This document shows, in pieces, positions 9,604 through 17,404 of a stretch of DNA of 28,103 bases. Every line of letters begins with the position of its first letter. Position 1 is the stretch's first letter. Origin of the DNA: Ascoidea tarda (nom. inval.) (Eukaryota; Ascomycota; Saccharomycetes; Ascoideales; Ascoideaceae); assembly GCA_030560485.1 (NCBI GenBank), contig JAKTTS010000171.1:1-28103 (forward strand), written 5' to 3'. The translations under genes were made by a program, and so were the position numbers. The notes beneath the pieces were generated by a model, which was given only the letters and a program-made list of their open reading frames with translations, had not been told where the DNA came from and made no database searches.

Positions 9604-9643
9604 TGTCTAGCACTTCTTCACAATGGCTCTCAAGAAACAGCAA

Positions 9644-9670
9644 ATCGAGCTCAGATCGAGCTCAGATCGA
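9644..9670. repeat. 11-bp tandem repeat in the HIS5 upstream region
   Basis: ATCGAGCTCAG occurs twice (9644-9654, 9655-9665) followed by ATCGA. Each copy carries the palindrome GAGCTC. It lies between the HIS5 start and the Gcn4-type site. Confidence 0.85.
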
Positions 9671-9693
9671 CTTTTTATGTCTTTTCGACTCGA

Positions 9694-9700
9694 TGAGTCA
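9694..9700. promoter_or_regulatory. Gcn4-type site TGAGTCA
   Basis: ATGAGTCAG at 9693-9701 matches the Gcn4 consensus ATGA(C/G)TCAT in all but the last base. It sits 91 bp upstream of the HIS5 ATG, where amino-acid biosynthesis genes usually carry such sites. Its 3' edge is also 68 bp upstream of the ATG of the divergent gene at 9768. Confidence 0.7.
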
Positions 9701-9767
9701 GCGAAAACTGCCGTTTTGGGAACAGAAGAGGAACTTTTTCTCTCCATCGCAGCTTCTTCATCTCAAC

Positions 9768-11008
9768 ATGGCTGGCGACAGTGTTCTGGTGGTGGGTCTT
9801 CGCAAGAAAAAGCAAGTGTGGACGACAAACAGATTGAACGTGTTTGCTGACAGATTGGTCCAGCATGTAGAGGACACTCACAAGTATATCTTGAAGCGAA
9901 ACGACGCTGCGAAAATCACTGAGTACATCAACGACAACTGCAACACAACTCCTCCAGTCACAACCACCCAGGTTGCAATAGTGAAAGGAAAGCTAAGAAC
10001 CATTCTATTCAACTACATCAAGGCTGTATGTGATCCTGATGCAACTTGGGACGAGAAGCTCAAGGAAGCGAAGCGAAGCTCCCGAAAAGTCTTCTAATAT
10101 CGACTGCCAGTATTTTACATATATAAAGGGAGATTGCAATTGGTTGGTTCGTCTATTGCCTTATTTTTCTGATAAGGAAACTATCAGAACGATGGTTTCA
10201 ATAGGCGATATCTTGAACATAGGTGGCTTGAAAAGAGTTAACTTGCACTATTTTCCAGATAAGAAGAACACGAGAGTTGAGAGTGGCGACAACATCAGAA
10301 TTAAGGATGGTGAGACCATGAGAATTGAAGGTGATAGCAATATCACTAAAACTATGTTGATCCCCCGAAATAGTGATTTAGCTAATGATGGCAGTTTTAC
10401 GACTGACAATACTCAAGCTTTGGTTTCGTCTTCAGTAATTTCCAATCAAGAAGCTTATCCAAAATTGTCAACTAATAATTCTCTAAACATCATAAATGTA
10501 AACAATTACAAGATAACAAAAGTGAAAAATCAAGAAATGCCCATCCTAACAAAAACCAATCTATGTTTAACCAGTCCATCAAGCCATTCGAAAGCTCAGC
10601 AAAACATCGAATCAAACCAAAATGAGCTGACCAATAACCCAAATGACCCCCTGATAACCATCTATCTGAAACAATTAATCCAATTCATCCCGAAGATGAT
10701 ATTTTAACTTATTTAAGAGTAATGAGTAAATACATAAACCCACTGTCCAATCCTATTGTTGAAAAAGACGATCTTGATGAAAAGGCTCTTTTTAAAAAAA
10801 AACTATCAATGAATTTATTAATAAAATAAGTGACCAATTGGATATCAATACAATTTTAGAGGTATTATCTTTACCTATAAAAAATCAAATTGAGCTAATT
10901 TATAACAACATCAATGTTGATACTAGAATATTGATTCTATTCATTCAACAATATTTGAATGATATGAAAAATGAAGCAAAAAAAGACAAAAAACCAAAAC
11001 AAATTTAA
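9768..11008 (+). pseudogene. Unrecognised gene with a reading frame that changes three times (disrupted or indel-affected)
   Basis: I do not recognise this protein. The first frame (9768-10097) starts MAGDSVLVVGLRKKKQVW and contains an aromatic/helical pattern (W18, TTTQVAIVKGKLRTILFNYI, W94-DEK) that loosely recalls Myb/SANT-like (trihelix) domains; this is weak inference. Protein-like sequence then continues in the next frame to ~10650 (YFTYIKGDCNWLVRLLPYF, then Asn/Ser-rich), shifts again to read HPEDDILTYLRVMSKYINPL up to ~10793, and finally shifts to read INEFINKISDQLDINTILEV and a helical Lys-rich end, stopping at 11006-11008. The second change falls at a C5 run (10647-10651) and the third at an A9 run (10794-10802); each would be explained by one missing base. 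The first lies at a GCGAA tandem repeat (10069-10078), or could be an intron (10026-10110). Alternatives are a decaying gene or homopolymer sequencing errors in an intact one. Confidence 0.5.
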
Positions 11009-11138
11009 AATAAATTAAATCAAGAAAAATTATAAACTTGGCAATAATTTTTCAACTGTCTTTGAAAAGTTCATATTGTACATTAAAAAGAAAAGAAAAA
11101 AGAAAAAAAAAACATTTTAATTATAATTATAATTTAGC

Positions 11139-13657
11139 TTAATTATCTAAAGTCTGAGATAGTTCTTTGTATTTTATACGATCTGATTCAGTAACTGAAG
11201 GCTTGACATTTTTAAGAGCATTATCAAAATCAATAGCAGTAACCTCAATTTCATTTTCTTCATCCGATAATTCTTTTTCAATACTTTCGTCTCCTTTAGA
11301 AATATTGGTGTAAAATTTTTTCTTCAATGTCATAATGCCTGCTTCTCTTACCAATGCAGCAATATCTGCACCAGAAAAATTTTTAGATCTTTTGTCATTT
11401 GCAATTTTTTCCAAATCAACATCTTTGGATAATGGGGTATTATGTGTTCTAATTACTGCTTTAAGAATATCAAGCCTTTCAACAGAATTTGGCAATTCAA
11501 TAAAAAGTGTTTTATCTAATCTCCCGGGTCTTAACATTGCTGGATCAATCATATCTGGTCTATTCGTAGCACCAATTACATATATCCCTTTTCTATCGTT
11601 TAAACCATCCAATTCAGTTAGTAAAGTGTTCACCACTCTTGATGACGATTCCGATAATGAAGCATCTCTTTTTGGAATCAAAGCATCTAGCTCGTCGAAA
11701 AATATTATGCAGGGAACAGAAGCTCTTGCTCTTGTAAAAACCTGTCTAACTGCCTTTTCAGATTCCCCAACATATTTATTCAATAACTCAGGTCCCTTTA
11801 TAGAGATAAAATTGGCATGAGACTCATTTGCAACTGCTTTTGCTAATAATGTTTTACCACAACCTGGTGGGCCCCATAATAACACACCTCCAGGCACTGT
11901 TATACCAACTCTTTTATATAGTTCTGGTCTTTTTATAGGCTGTACAATAGACATGTGTAATTCAATCCGTACTTTTGATAACGCACCCACACTTGACCAA
12001 GTAACATTAGGCACTGTAGCAAACCCTTCTCTCTTTGCTGTTGGTTGAATTGTTGGTAATGCAGTGAGAAAATCGTCAAACTCCACACATAGACCTTGCA
12101 ATTCGTGTGCTTTTAGAGGTGCTGAGTATCTTAGTAGAAATTGCTGAATATTAGATAATTGAGTAGTGTCATCTAAAGATTTTTTCTTGGTTTCTTTTAG
12201 AATATTTTGAGGTTCTAAATGATTTCGATCTTTATTTTCATTACTTTCGTTGTTCCCCTTTTGCTCATTTGTATCATCTATATCCATGATTTCAACGTCT
12301 TCAATTTTAGACTCTGTTTCATTTTGTGTTGTACTTAAAGAACAAAAGATCCTTTTGATAGCAGCTAAACCAGCAGCAGTAGCTAACGCTTTCAAATCTG
12401 CACCAACGTATCCTGGAGTCATTTTCGCGAGTTTTTTGTAATCAAAATCACCACTTATTTTCAAATTTTTAGTTATAGATTTTAAGATATAACCCCGAGA
12501 CTCTTCACTAGGAACGTTTAAACAAATTTCTCTATCAAATCTACCTGCTCGCCTTAGTGCTGGATCGATAGAGTCAGGACGATTGGTAGCAGCAATTATT
12601 ATAACAGGTTTATTATTTGTTTTCTCCATAGATAGCTCATCAATACAAGTCAACAACTGAGCCACTATTCTCTTCTCCATTTCTCTTTGAGCACCATCTC
12701 TTTTGGGAGTGATTGAATCAATTTCATCTAAAAATATCAAACAGGGAGCTAACAATCTAGCCTCTTCAAACAATTCTCTTATTTTCTTTTCACTTTCCCC
12801 TGACATCCCACTGACTATAGAAGGAGCAGACACAGATAAAAATGGAACTTTTAAATCCCCAGCTAGACAGTTGGCAATGGTCGTTTTACCACAACCTGGA
12901 GGCCCATGAAGCAAAACTCCTCTTGGGGGTTCAACGCCTGTTGATAAATAGATTTCTGGATGCAATATGGGTATACCAACTACTTCCAATAAATCAGTGA
13001 TTATCTCATCCATTCCACCTAACTGAGATAATGAGGCATTTGGAGGAGACCTATCTTTGTCTACTTTAGATCTTAGTTAGCTAATTGCACAAATAATAAG
13101 TAAAAAAATAAAAACATACCCTTTTGTCTTTTATTTGGACCCGAGATTGAAGGTTCTTTAGTTCTTTTTCTTGTTCTTTCTTTGTTTTCTTTTGCTTCGG
13201 TTTTTATTACTGCCTCCTGTGCAACAGTGTTGTACTTCTTTTTAGGTGATTCTGTTACCGAATTCAGTGCCTCATTTGTAGTAGCAGCTTTTGAAGCAGG
13301 TTTAATATTCCAAAGATTCACAACAGTGTTATTCATTGTATTACCATCTTCTACCTCAACCAAATCAGTACGGTTTTGAATCTCCACGATACTACTATTT
13401 GAAGCATAACCATTTTCAATCTCATCAGCTTCGATTAGCACCAAAGCTTTTTGAATTGATTTTTCCAACAAAATTTTCTTCATTCTTTGCAAGGAAAGAT
13501 CATGAGATTGGACATACTTCAAGGTTTCAAAGACTGTGATATCTCTCACTGACCTTCCAGGTCTTTCGTTCAATAGATCATAGACCAACTTTAATATCTT
13601 GCTGTCTAATGATTGTGTTACAAAATTTTTCTTCCCATTCTTCTGTGGCCTAGCCAT
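11139..13657 (-). CDS. RIX7: Rix7-type AAA ATPase for 60S ribosome biogenesis, two exons, 819 aa
   Basis: Type II AAA ATPase (NVL homologue) that remodels pre-60S particles in the nucleolus/nucleus, known in yeast to extract Nsa1. The CDS is complement(join(11139..13060,13120..13657)), 2460 nt. The N-terminal region (MARPQKNGKKNF, SLDSKILKLVYDLL) has a basic stretch RTRKRTKEP. The first AAA module begins at LGGMDEI with Walker A GPPGCGKT at 232-239, Walker B LIFLDEID and a sensor region ATNRPDSIDPALRRAGRFD. The linker has PTIQPTAKREGFATVPNVTW. The second module has Walker A at 576-583, Walker B IIFFDELD and ATNRPDMIDPAMLRPGRLD. Length is close to S. cerevisiae Rix7 (837 aa). If the intron were not removed, exon 1 would run on to a spurious tail and the second ORF would start at an internal Met inside LGGMDE. 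It is divergent from RMT2. Confidence 0.96.
13061..13119 (-). other. RIX7: RIX7 spliceosomal intron (59 nt)
   Basis: On the minus strand: GTATGT donor (13119-13114), AT-rich body, GCTAAC branch box (13081-13076), and acceptor TAG ending at 13061. Phase 1. The junction gives KRQKDKDRSPPNASL leading into the conserved LGGMDE. A second possible acceptor AAG lies 3 nt upstream and would keep the frame (KRQKVDKD). Confidence 0.92.
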
Positions 13658-14088
13658 GGTAAAATAAAACTTGGAGGTATCAAGCTTCGCGCAGTAGAAA
13701 TGCTTTCCTTTAAATGATTATTTTCTGATTATTTTCTGATTCAGGTTTTTTTTCTTTAAAATTTCAAAGCTTAAAAATTTCAAAATCCAGCTTTGCGGGC
13801 TTCAAAAGTGATCAATTTAATTCACACAAACTGGTAAGTTACACCTCAAGTTTTGTTCAGAGAAATGGATATTACGCCAGTGGGATTGAATTCAAGCAAA
13901 TAATCCAGCAACACTCGAATTATCGAGATTTTCAAAGCAGTTTTGGCTTAAATGTTGGGGTGAATAGAAGCTGAGCATTTGGTTCCACACAGCTGGTTTT
14001 TCTTTTTTTTTCAACCAAGTTTTTGCTTTCAGAAATATTTTTGTTATTGATAAAGAAATATTATCATCAGTAAAGAAAGTGGGCGAAA
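13658..14088. other. Divergent promoter region between RIX7 and RMT2
   Basis: No gene seen. It contains a direct repeat ATTATTTTCTG at ~13716-13738 and two AAATTTCAAA-like elements (13758-13785), the second reading TTAAAAATTTC, which is close to the rRNA-processing element (RRPE) common upstream of yeast ribosome-biogenesis genes. Poly-T (13747-13752, 14001-14010) may be nucleosome-depleting. Confidence 0.55.
13771..13781. promoter_or_regulatory. RRPE-like element (AAAAATTTC)
   Basis: TTAAAAATTTC, about 115 bp upstream of the RIX7 start; on the other strand it reads GAAATTTTTAA. It resembles the RRPE core (AAAAATTTT) recognised by Stb3 in S. cerevisiae. AT-rich DNA makes chance matches easy. 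Confidence 0.35.
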
Positions 14089-15420
14089 ATGTCAGATTTA
14101 CACGAACTATGTTATTTCAAAGAGAGGCCAGTTACTAAAGATATATATCTTTCACCACTCAAGCATTATTTGAAGTCGGGAATTCCAGCAACCTATACCT
14201 TGGAAGATGTTGACAACTATGAGAGGAATATCGAAAACGCTGAATTGTTCTCTACAACCACTCCATTGCATTTGATTTGCTCAAATATACCGAAAGATGT
14301 TTCTGAATCTGAAAAAAATGTGATTTTGGAAATGATTGACGAATTGTTATTTTGGGGTGCTGGCTGGTGTTTAACCGATAGGAACAACCAAACTCCAGGA
14401 TGTATATTGGTGAGTAGAGGACTTAAAGATTCTGAATTCTACTCAAAGATTGTGGATGCTGGAGTGAGAGCAGAAATATTATTAAGAAAAATCGAAGACA
14501 CTTCTGATTTTGGATTTATTGAAGATAAAACGGATGAACTGGTTAAGGAAAATGAACTAGCAGAAAGTGAAATAATAGAGAACAGAGTTGATTTCATTGA
14601 AGATGAACAAATAGATATCAATCCACAAATAGTTGAGAAAAATATCAAAATTTTAAAAACAAATGGAGATCTTATTGAAAATGATAAAGCCGATCCATCT
14701 TATAATCAAGAAGCCTTTTTAAAATCCAAACTCGAATACAAAGATGATTCTCTATTAACCAAAGAAGGAAAAGATGGTGTTATGATGAGATGGGAAGAAA
14801 ATTTAATGCAAGCAGGATGTAATTCCTTGTTTCAAAATCACCAGGAAGATGAAACCAAAGAAATTAATGTTTTGAACATTGGCTATGGTATGGGCATTAT
14901 TGACTCTATTATTGAAAAAAAAGGAAAATCGCTACCCAAAGGTTTTAAATTCACTCATTTTATATGTGAAGCACATCCTGATGTTTTAAAGGAAATTGGA
15001 AATCGAAAATTAGATCAAATCTCAAATATCAAAATATTAAAGGGGAGATGGCAAACTGAATTGCCGAAATTATTATCTCAAAATGTATTTTTCAATGGAA
15101 TTTATTACGATACATATTCGGAGCATTATGAAGATATGTTGGAACTATTTGATTTAATTGTTGGTTTATTAAAGCCAGAGGGAAATTTTTCGTTTTTTAA
15201 TGGATTAGGTGCAGATAGAGAAGTATGTTATGATGTTTACAAGAAAGTGGTTGAACTCGATTTAAACAACTACGGGTTGGAAATCGAGTTTGATACAATA
15301 AAAATTCCAGAAGAGACTTTAAAATTTTTAAATGACGAATCATCAGATAATAAGATTAGAAAATCATACTGGAGTTGTCCCTTTTATTATCATCCAACAG
15401 TTACATTTATGTTATATTAA
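14089..15420 (+). CDS. RMT2: Protein arginine N5-methyltransferase Rmt2, 443 aa
   Basis: SAM-dependent enzyme that methylates the delta nitrogen of an arginine; its known substrate in yeast is ribosomal protein Rpl12. The N-terminal region is ankyrin-like (SGIPATYTLEDVDNYE, TPLHLIC, LLFWGAGWCLTDRNNQTPG). A variable acidic linker covers residues ~140-205. The methyltransferase domain follows: KSKLEYKDDSLLTKEGKDGV, the SAM-binding motif LNIGYGMGIID (Gly265 onward), CEAHPDVL, ILKGRWQTELP, GIYYDTYSEHYEDM, and LLKPEGNFSFFNGLGADR. The end is SYWSCPFYYHPTVTFMLY. Slightly longer than the 412-aa S. cerevisiae protein, mainly in the linker. It converges on MET14. RMT2 uses SAM, downstream of the sulfate assimilation that MET14 serves, although adjacency alone proves no link. 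Confidence 0.95.
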   Translation: MSDLHELCYFKERPVTKDIYLSPLKHYLKSGIPATYTLEDVDNYERNIENAELFSTTTPLHLICSNIPKDVSESEKNVILEMIDELLFWGAGWCLTDRNNQTPGCILVSRGLKDSEFYSKIVDAGVRAEILLRKIEDTSDFGFIEDKTDELVKENELAESEIIENRVDFIEDEQIDINPQIVEKNIKILKTNGDLIENDKADPSYNQEAFLKSKLEYKDDSLLTKEGKDGVMMRWEENLMQAGCNSLFQNHQEDETKEINVLNIGYGMGIIDSIIEKKGKSLPKGFKFTHFICEAHPDVLKEIGNRKLDQISNIKILKGRWQTELPKLLSQNVFFNGIYYDTYSEHYEDMLELFDLIVGLLKPEGNFSFFNGLGADREVCYDVYKKVVELDLNNYGLEIEFDTIKIPEETLKFLNDESSDNKIRKSYWSCPFYYHPTVTFMLY

Positions 15421-15427
15421 GTATATT

Positions 15428-15494
15428 AATAAAATAAAATAAAATAAAATAAAATAAAATAAAATAAAATAAAATATAAAATAAAATAAAATGA
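15428..15494. repeat. (AAAAT)n pentanucleotide microsatellite
   Basis: About 13 near-perfect AAAAT units directly after the RMT2 stop, interrupted once by ATATA and drifting to AAATG at the end. It lies in the shared 3' flank of RMT2 and MET14. Confidence 0.95.
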
Positions 15495-15588
15495 AATGAA
15501 AAAACAAGTTACAAGTTCATGAAATTTATAGAAAAATAATGAAAAATTAAAATCAAGAAAAAAACAAAAAAGCACATATCAACCACTT

Positions 15589-16188
15589 CTATTTAATATA
15601 ATTATTTTCTTCAAGGTACTTGATTATTTGTTCAACAGATTTTTCAATTGGAGAATCATAGTTTTTTAAATGAATTTCTGGGTTTTCTGGAGCTTCATAA
15701 GGTGAAGATATACCGGTGAATTCTTTTATAATACCTTGTCTGGCTTTTTTGTATAATCCTTTTGGATCTCTAGCTTCAACAACCTCTAAAGGAGCGTCAA
15801 CATAGGCTTCAATAAATGGCAAATTGTCGGCCTCATGGATTTTTCTGGCGTTTTCTCTTTCCTTCTTAAATGGCGATATAAATGAAACTATAATAAAAGT
15901 GCAAGAATCATTAAATAATTTTGAAACATAGGAAATTCTGCGGATATTTTCATTTCTATCATCATCACTGAAACCTAAATCACTGTTAAGACCAAACCTA
16001 ATATTGTCACCATCCAATCTATAACTGTTGTAGCCTCTCTTTAAAAGGTGTTCCTCAAGAAGACAAGCAATGGAACTTTTTCCCGAACCACTAAGACCAG
16101 TCAACCAAATAGTTAAACCACTCTGTTTTGCCAAAACTTTTCTCTCTTCATAAGTGATGTTTCCATGCCATGTTATGTTGCTAGCCAT
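15589..16188 (-). CDS. MET14: Adenylylsulfate (APS) kinase, 199 aa
   Basis: Phosphorylates adenosine 5'-phosphosulfate with ATP to PAPS, the second step of sulfate assimilation toward methionine and cysteine; cytosolic. Single-domain enzyme of normal length (202 aa in S. cerevisiae). It begins [16 protein letters not shown], has P-loop GLSGSGKS at 31-38, the APS-binding [17 protein letters not shown] at 58-74, [12 protein letters not shown], the phosphoserine-loop Ser105 in [31 protein letters not shown], and [16 protein letters not shown]. No truncation or missing residue seen. Transcribed away from the 1.2-kb upstream region, which holds Cbf1 and Met31/32-type sites. Confidence 0.97.
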   Translation of the reverse strand: MASNITWHGNITYEERKVLAKQSGLTIWLTGLSGSGKSSIACLLEEHLLKRGYNSYRLDGDNIRFGLNSDLGFSDDDRNENIRRISYVSKLFNDSCTFIIVSFISPFKKERENARKIHEADNLPFIEAYVDAPLEVVEARDPKGLYKKARQGIIKEFTGISSPYEAPENPEIHLKNYDSPIEKSVEQIIKYLEENNYIK

Positions 16189-16406
16189 TTCGAACTGCGT
16201 AAATTAGATTTTTCAGCTTCAAATTGATAAAAGAGCCTGGTTTTTTCACTCCCAAACGTGAAAGATATAAACCCGCTGTGAATTGTTTCCAATAAACTTA
16301 TAGATGTAAAAAATCATTTTTTTGATGTGATGAAAGGAAGCTTAAATACTTTTTGAAGTATTTCTTTTCGACCGTTATTATTCAAAAGAAATTGATTCTA
16401 TTATTG

Positions 16407-16445
16407 CACGTGGATGAAGGTCATCAACCACAATGCACAGCCACA
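16407..16445. promoter_or_regulatory. MET14: Cbf1 site plus Met31/32-type core upstream of MET14
   Basis: GCACGTGG at 16406-16413 is a perfect Cbf1 E-box. GCCACA at 16440-16445 reads TGTGGC on the MET14 strand, the core of the Met31/Met32 element. They lie about 220-257 bp upstream of the MET14 ATG and 27 bp apart. In S. cerevisiae these two recruit Met4 to sulfur-assimilation promoters. Confidence 0.55.
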
Positions 16446-17152
16446 TGCAACAAAAAATGCTAAGTAGTTCAAGTGCTGATGTTACCCTAACTCACGTAAT
16501 AATTGCGGCATAATGCGTACATATGCGTGTTTCAGACAAACAATGCATTGCATGAGACCCCTCCCACTGGCTTTCCAGCGATTTAGTGAAACAACAGCAA
16601 AATCTATAAATTGCTGTACTTTTTGCCTGCTTTTGATTGTTATCCAGAAAATGCCCACTACAAAAACTATTTCTCGAAATGAAATACAGTGCTTTAAGGT
16701 TTGCCGATGTATCTACCAAATAGCCAATAACAACAAAACTGGTTAATTGTGACAAAATTGGTCAATGCTCAAGTCTATGGTTGCCTTTAAGCCCTTTTTC
16801 ACAACTCACATCCATCTGTTCCAGAGCTCCATACATTTGATTTCTGACCAAATCGCCTTTAAAATATTTCCAAAAGTTGATGGTAAAGAAATGCTGCAAT
16901 TTGCGGGTTCACCTGATTACTACCCCTTCTTTAAATGGTATATCTACAGAATTACAAAGAGTTTGTGATTAACTTCCCTTCAGAAACCCAACATCCTTCC
17001 CAATACAGGCCCATTTTGGAGGTGGAGTCTGATTTACTTTCAAGGTCGAAATGGTGCGATGATCCCAAATTGACTGTTTACCTTTTGCCTTTTTGGGAAA
17101 TTTGAAATATTTTTGAATCTCTTGCTAGATCTTTCCAATAAACTAGAATTGA

Positions 17153-17159
17153 TATAAAA
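17153..17159 (+). promoter_or_regulatory. Possible TATA box for the chitin synthase
   Basis: TATAAAA in the context GATATAAAAC, about 250 bp upstream of the ATG. AT-rich surroundings make this only a candidate. Confidence 0.3.
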
Positions 17160-17404
17160 CTAACTGCTAGTTCCTTTAATTGTTCTTTTTTTGAGACTTT
17201 AAAAAGCATTTACATTTCTTTTTTTGATTCTTCTAAATCTAGTCACATCCTCTTTCTATTGCTTAATTTTTTTGATATCATTCACAAGCATTTATTATTG
17301 TTGAATATCTTTTGATCTCGCTCATATTACTTTTTACTAAACAAAAATCTACTTAGGCGTTTTTATAAACAATTGATGAACACTGGTCTCACAATTTTTT
17401 AGAA

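Larger units (their letters stand above)
16189..17404. other. 1.2-kb gene-free region between MET14 and the chitin synthase
   Basis: A divergent promoter region with no supported gene. The short frames here (16492-16968) give Cys-rich, non-repeating translations without conserved motifs. Visible elements: CACGTG at 16407-16412 and a GCCACA core at 16440-16445 on the MET14 side; CCCCT at 16559-16563 (STRE-like); TATAAAA at 17153-17159 on the chitin-synthase side; and long T-rich tracts at 17181-17270. An unannotated ncRNA cannot be excluded. Confidence 0.55.

Noticed and set aside
9623-9850. 75-codon frame starting at a good-context ATG near the HIS5 start
   Set aside because: It begins only 20 bp from the HIS5 ATG, leaving no promoter room, and its translation is unlike protein. 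The frame from 9768 fits better.
16326-16480. C/D-box snoRNA candidate (GTGATGA at ~16327, CTGA at ~16477)
   Set aside because: The boxes are about 150 nt apart with no terminal stem or internal boxes that I can see.
16492-16968. Several 60-90 codon frames on both strands between MET14 and chitin synthase
   Set aside because: They overlap one another, lack motifs, and have random-looking Cys/His-rich translations.
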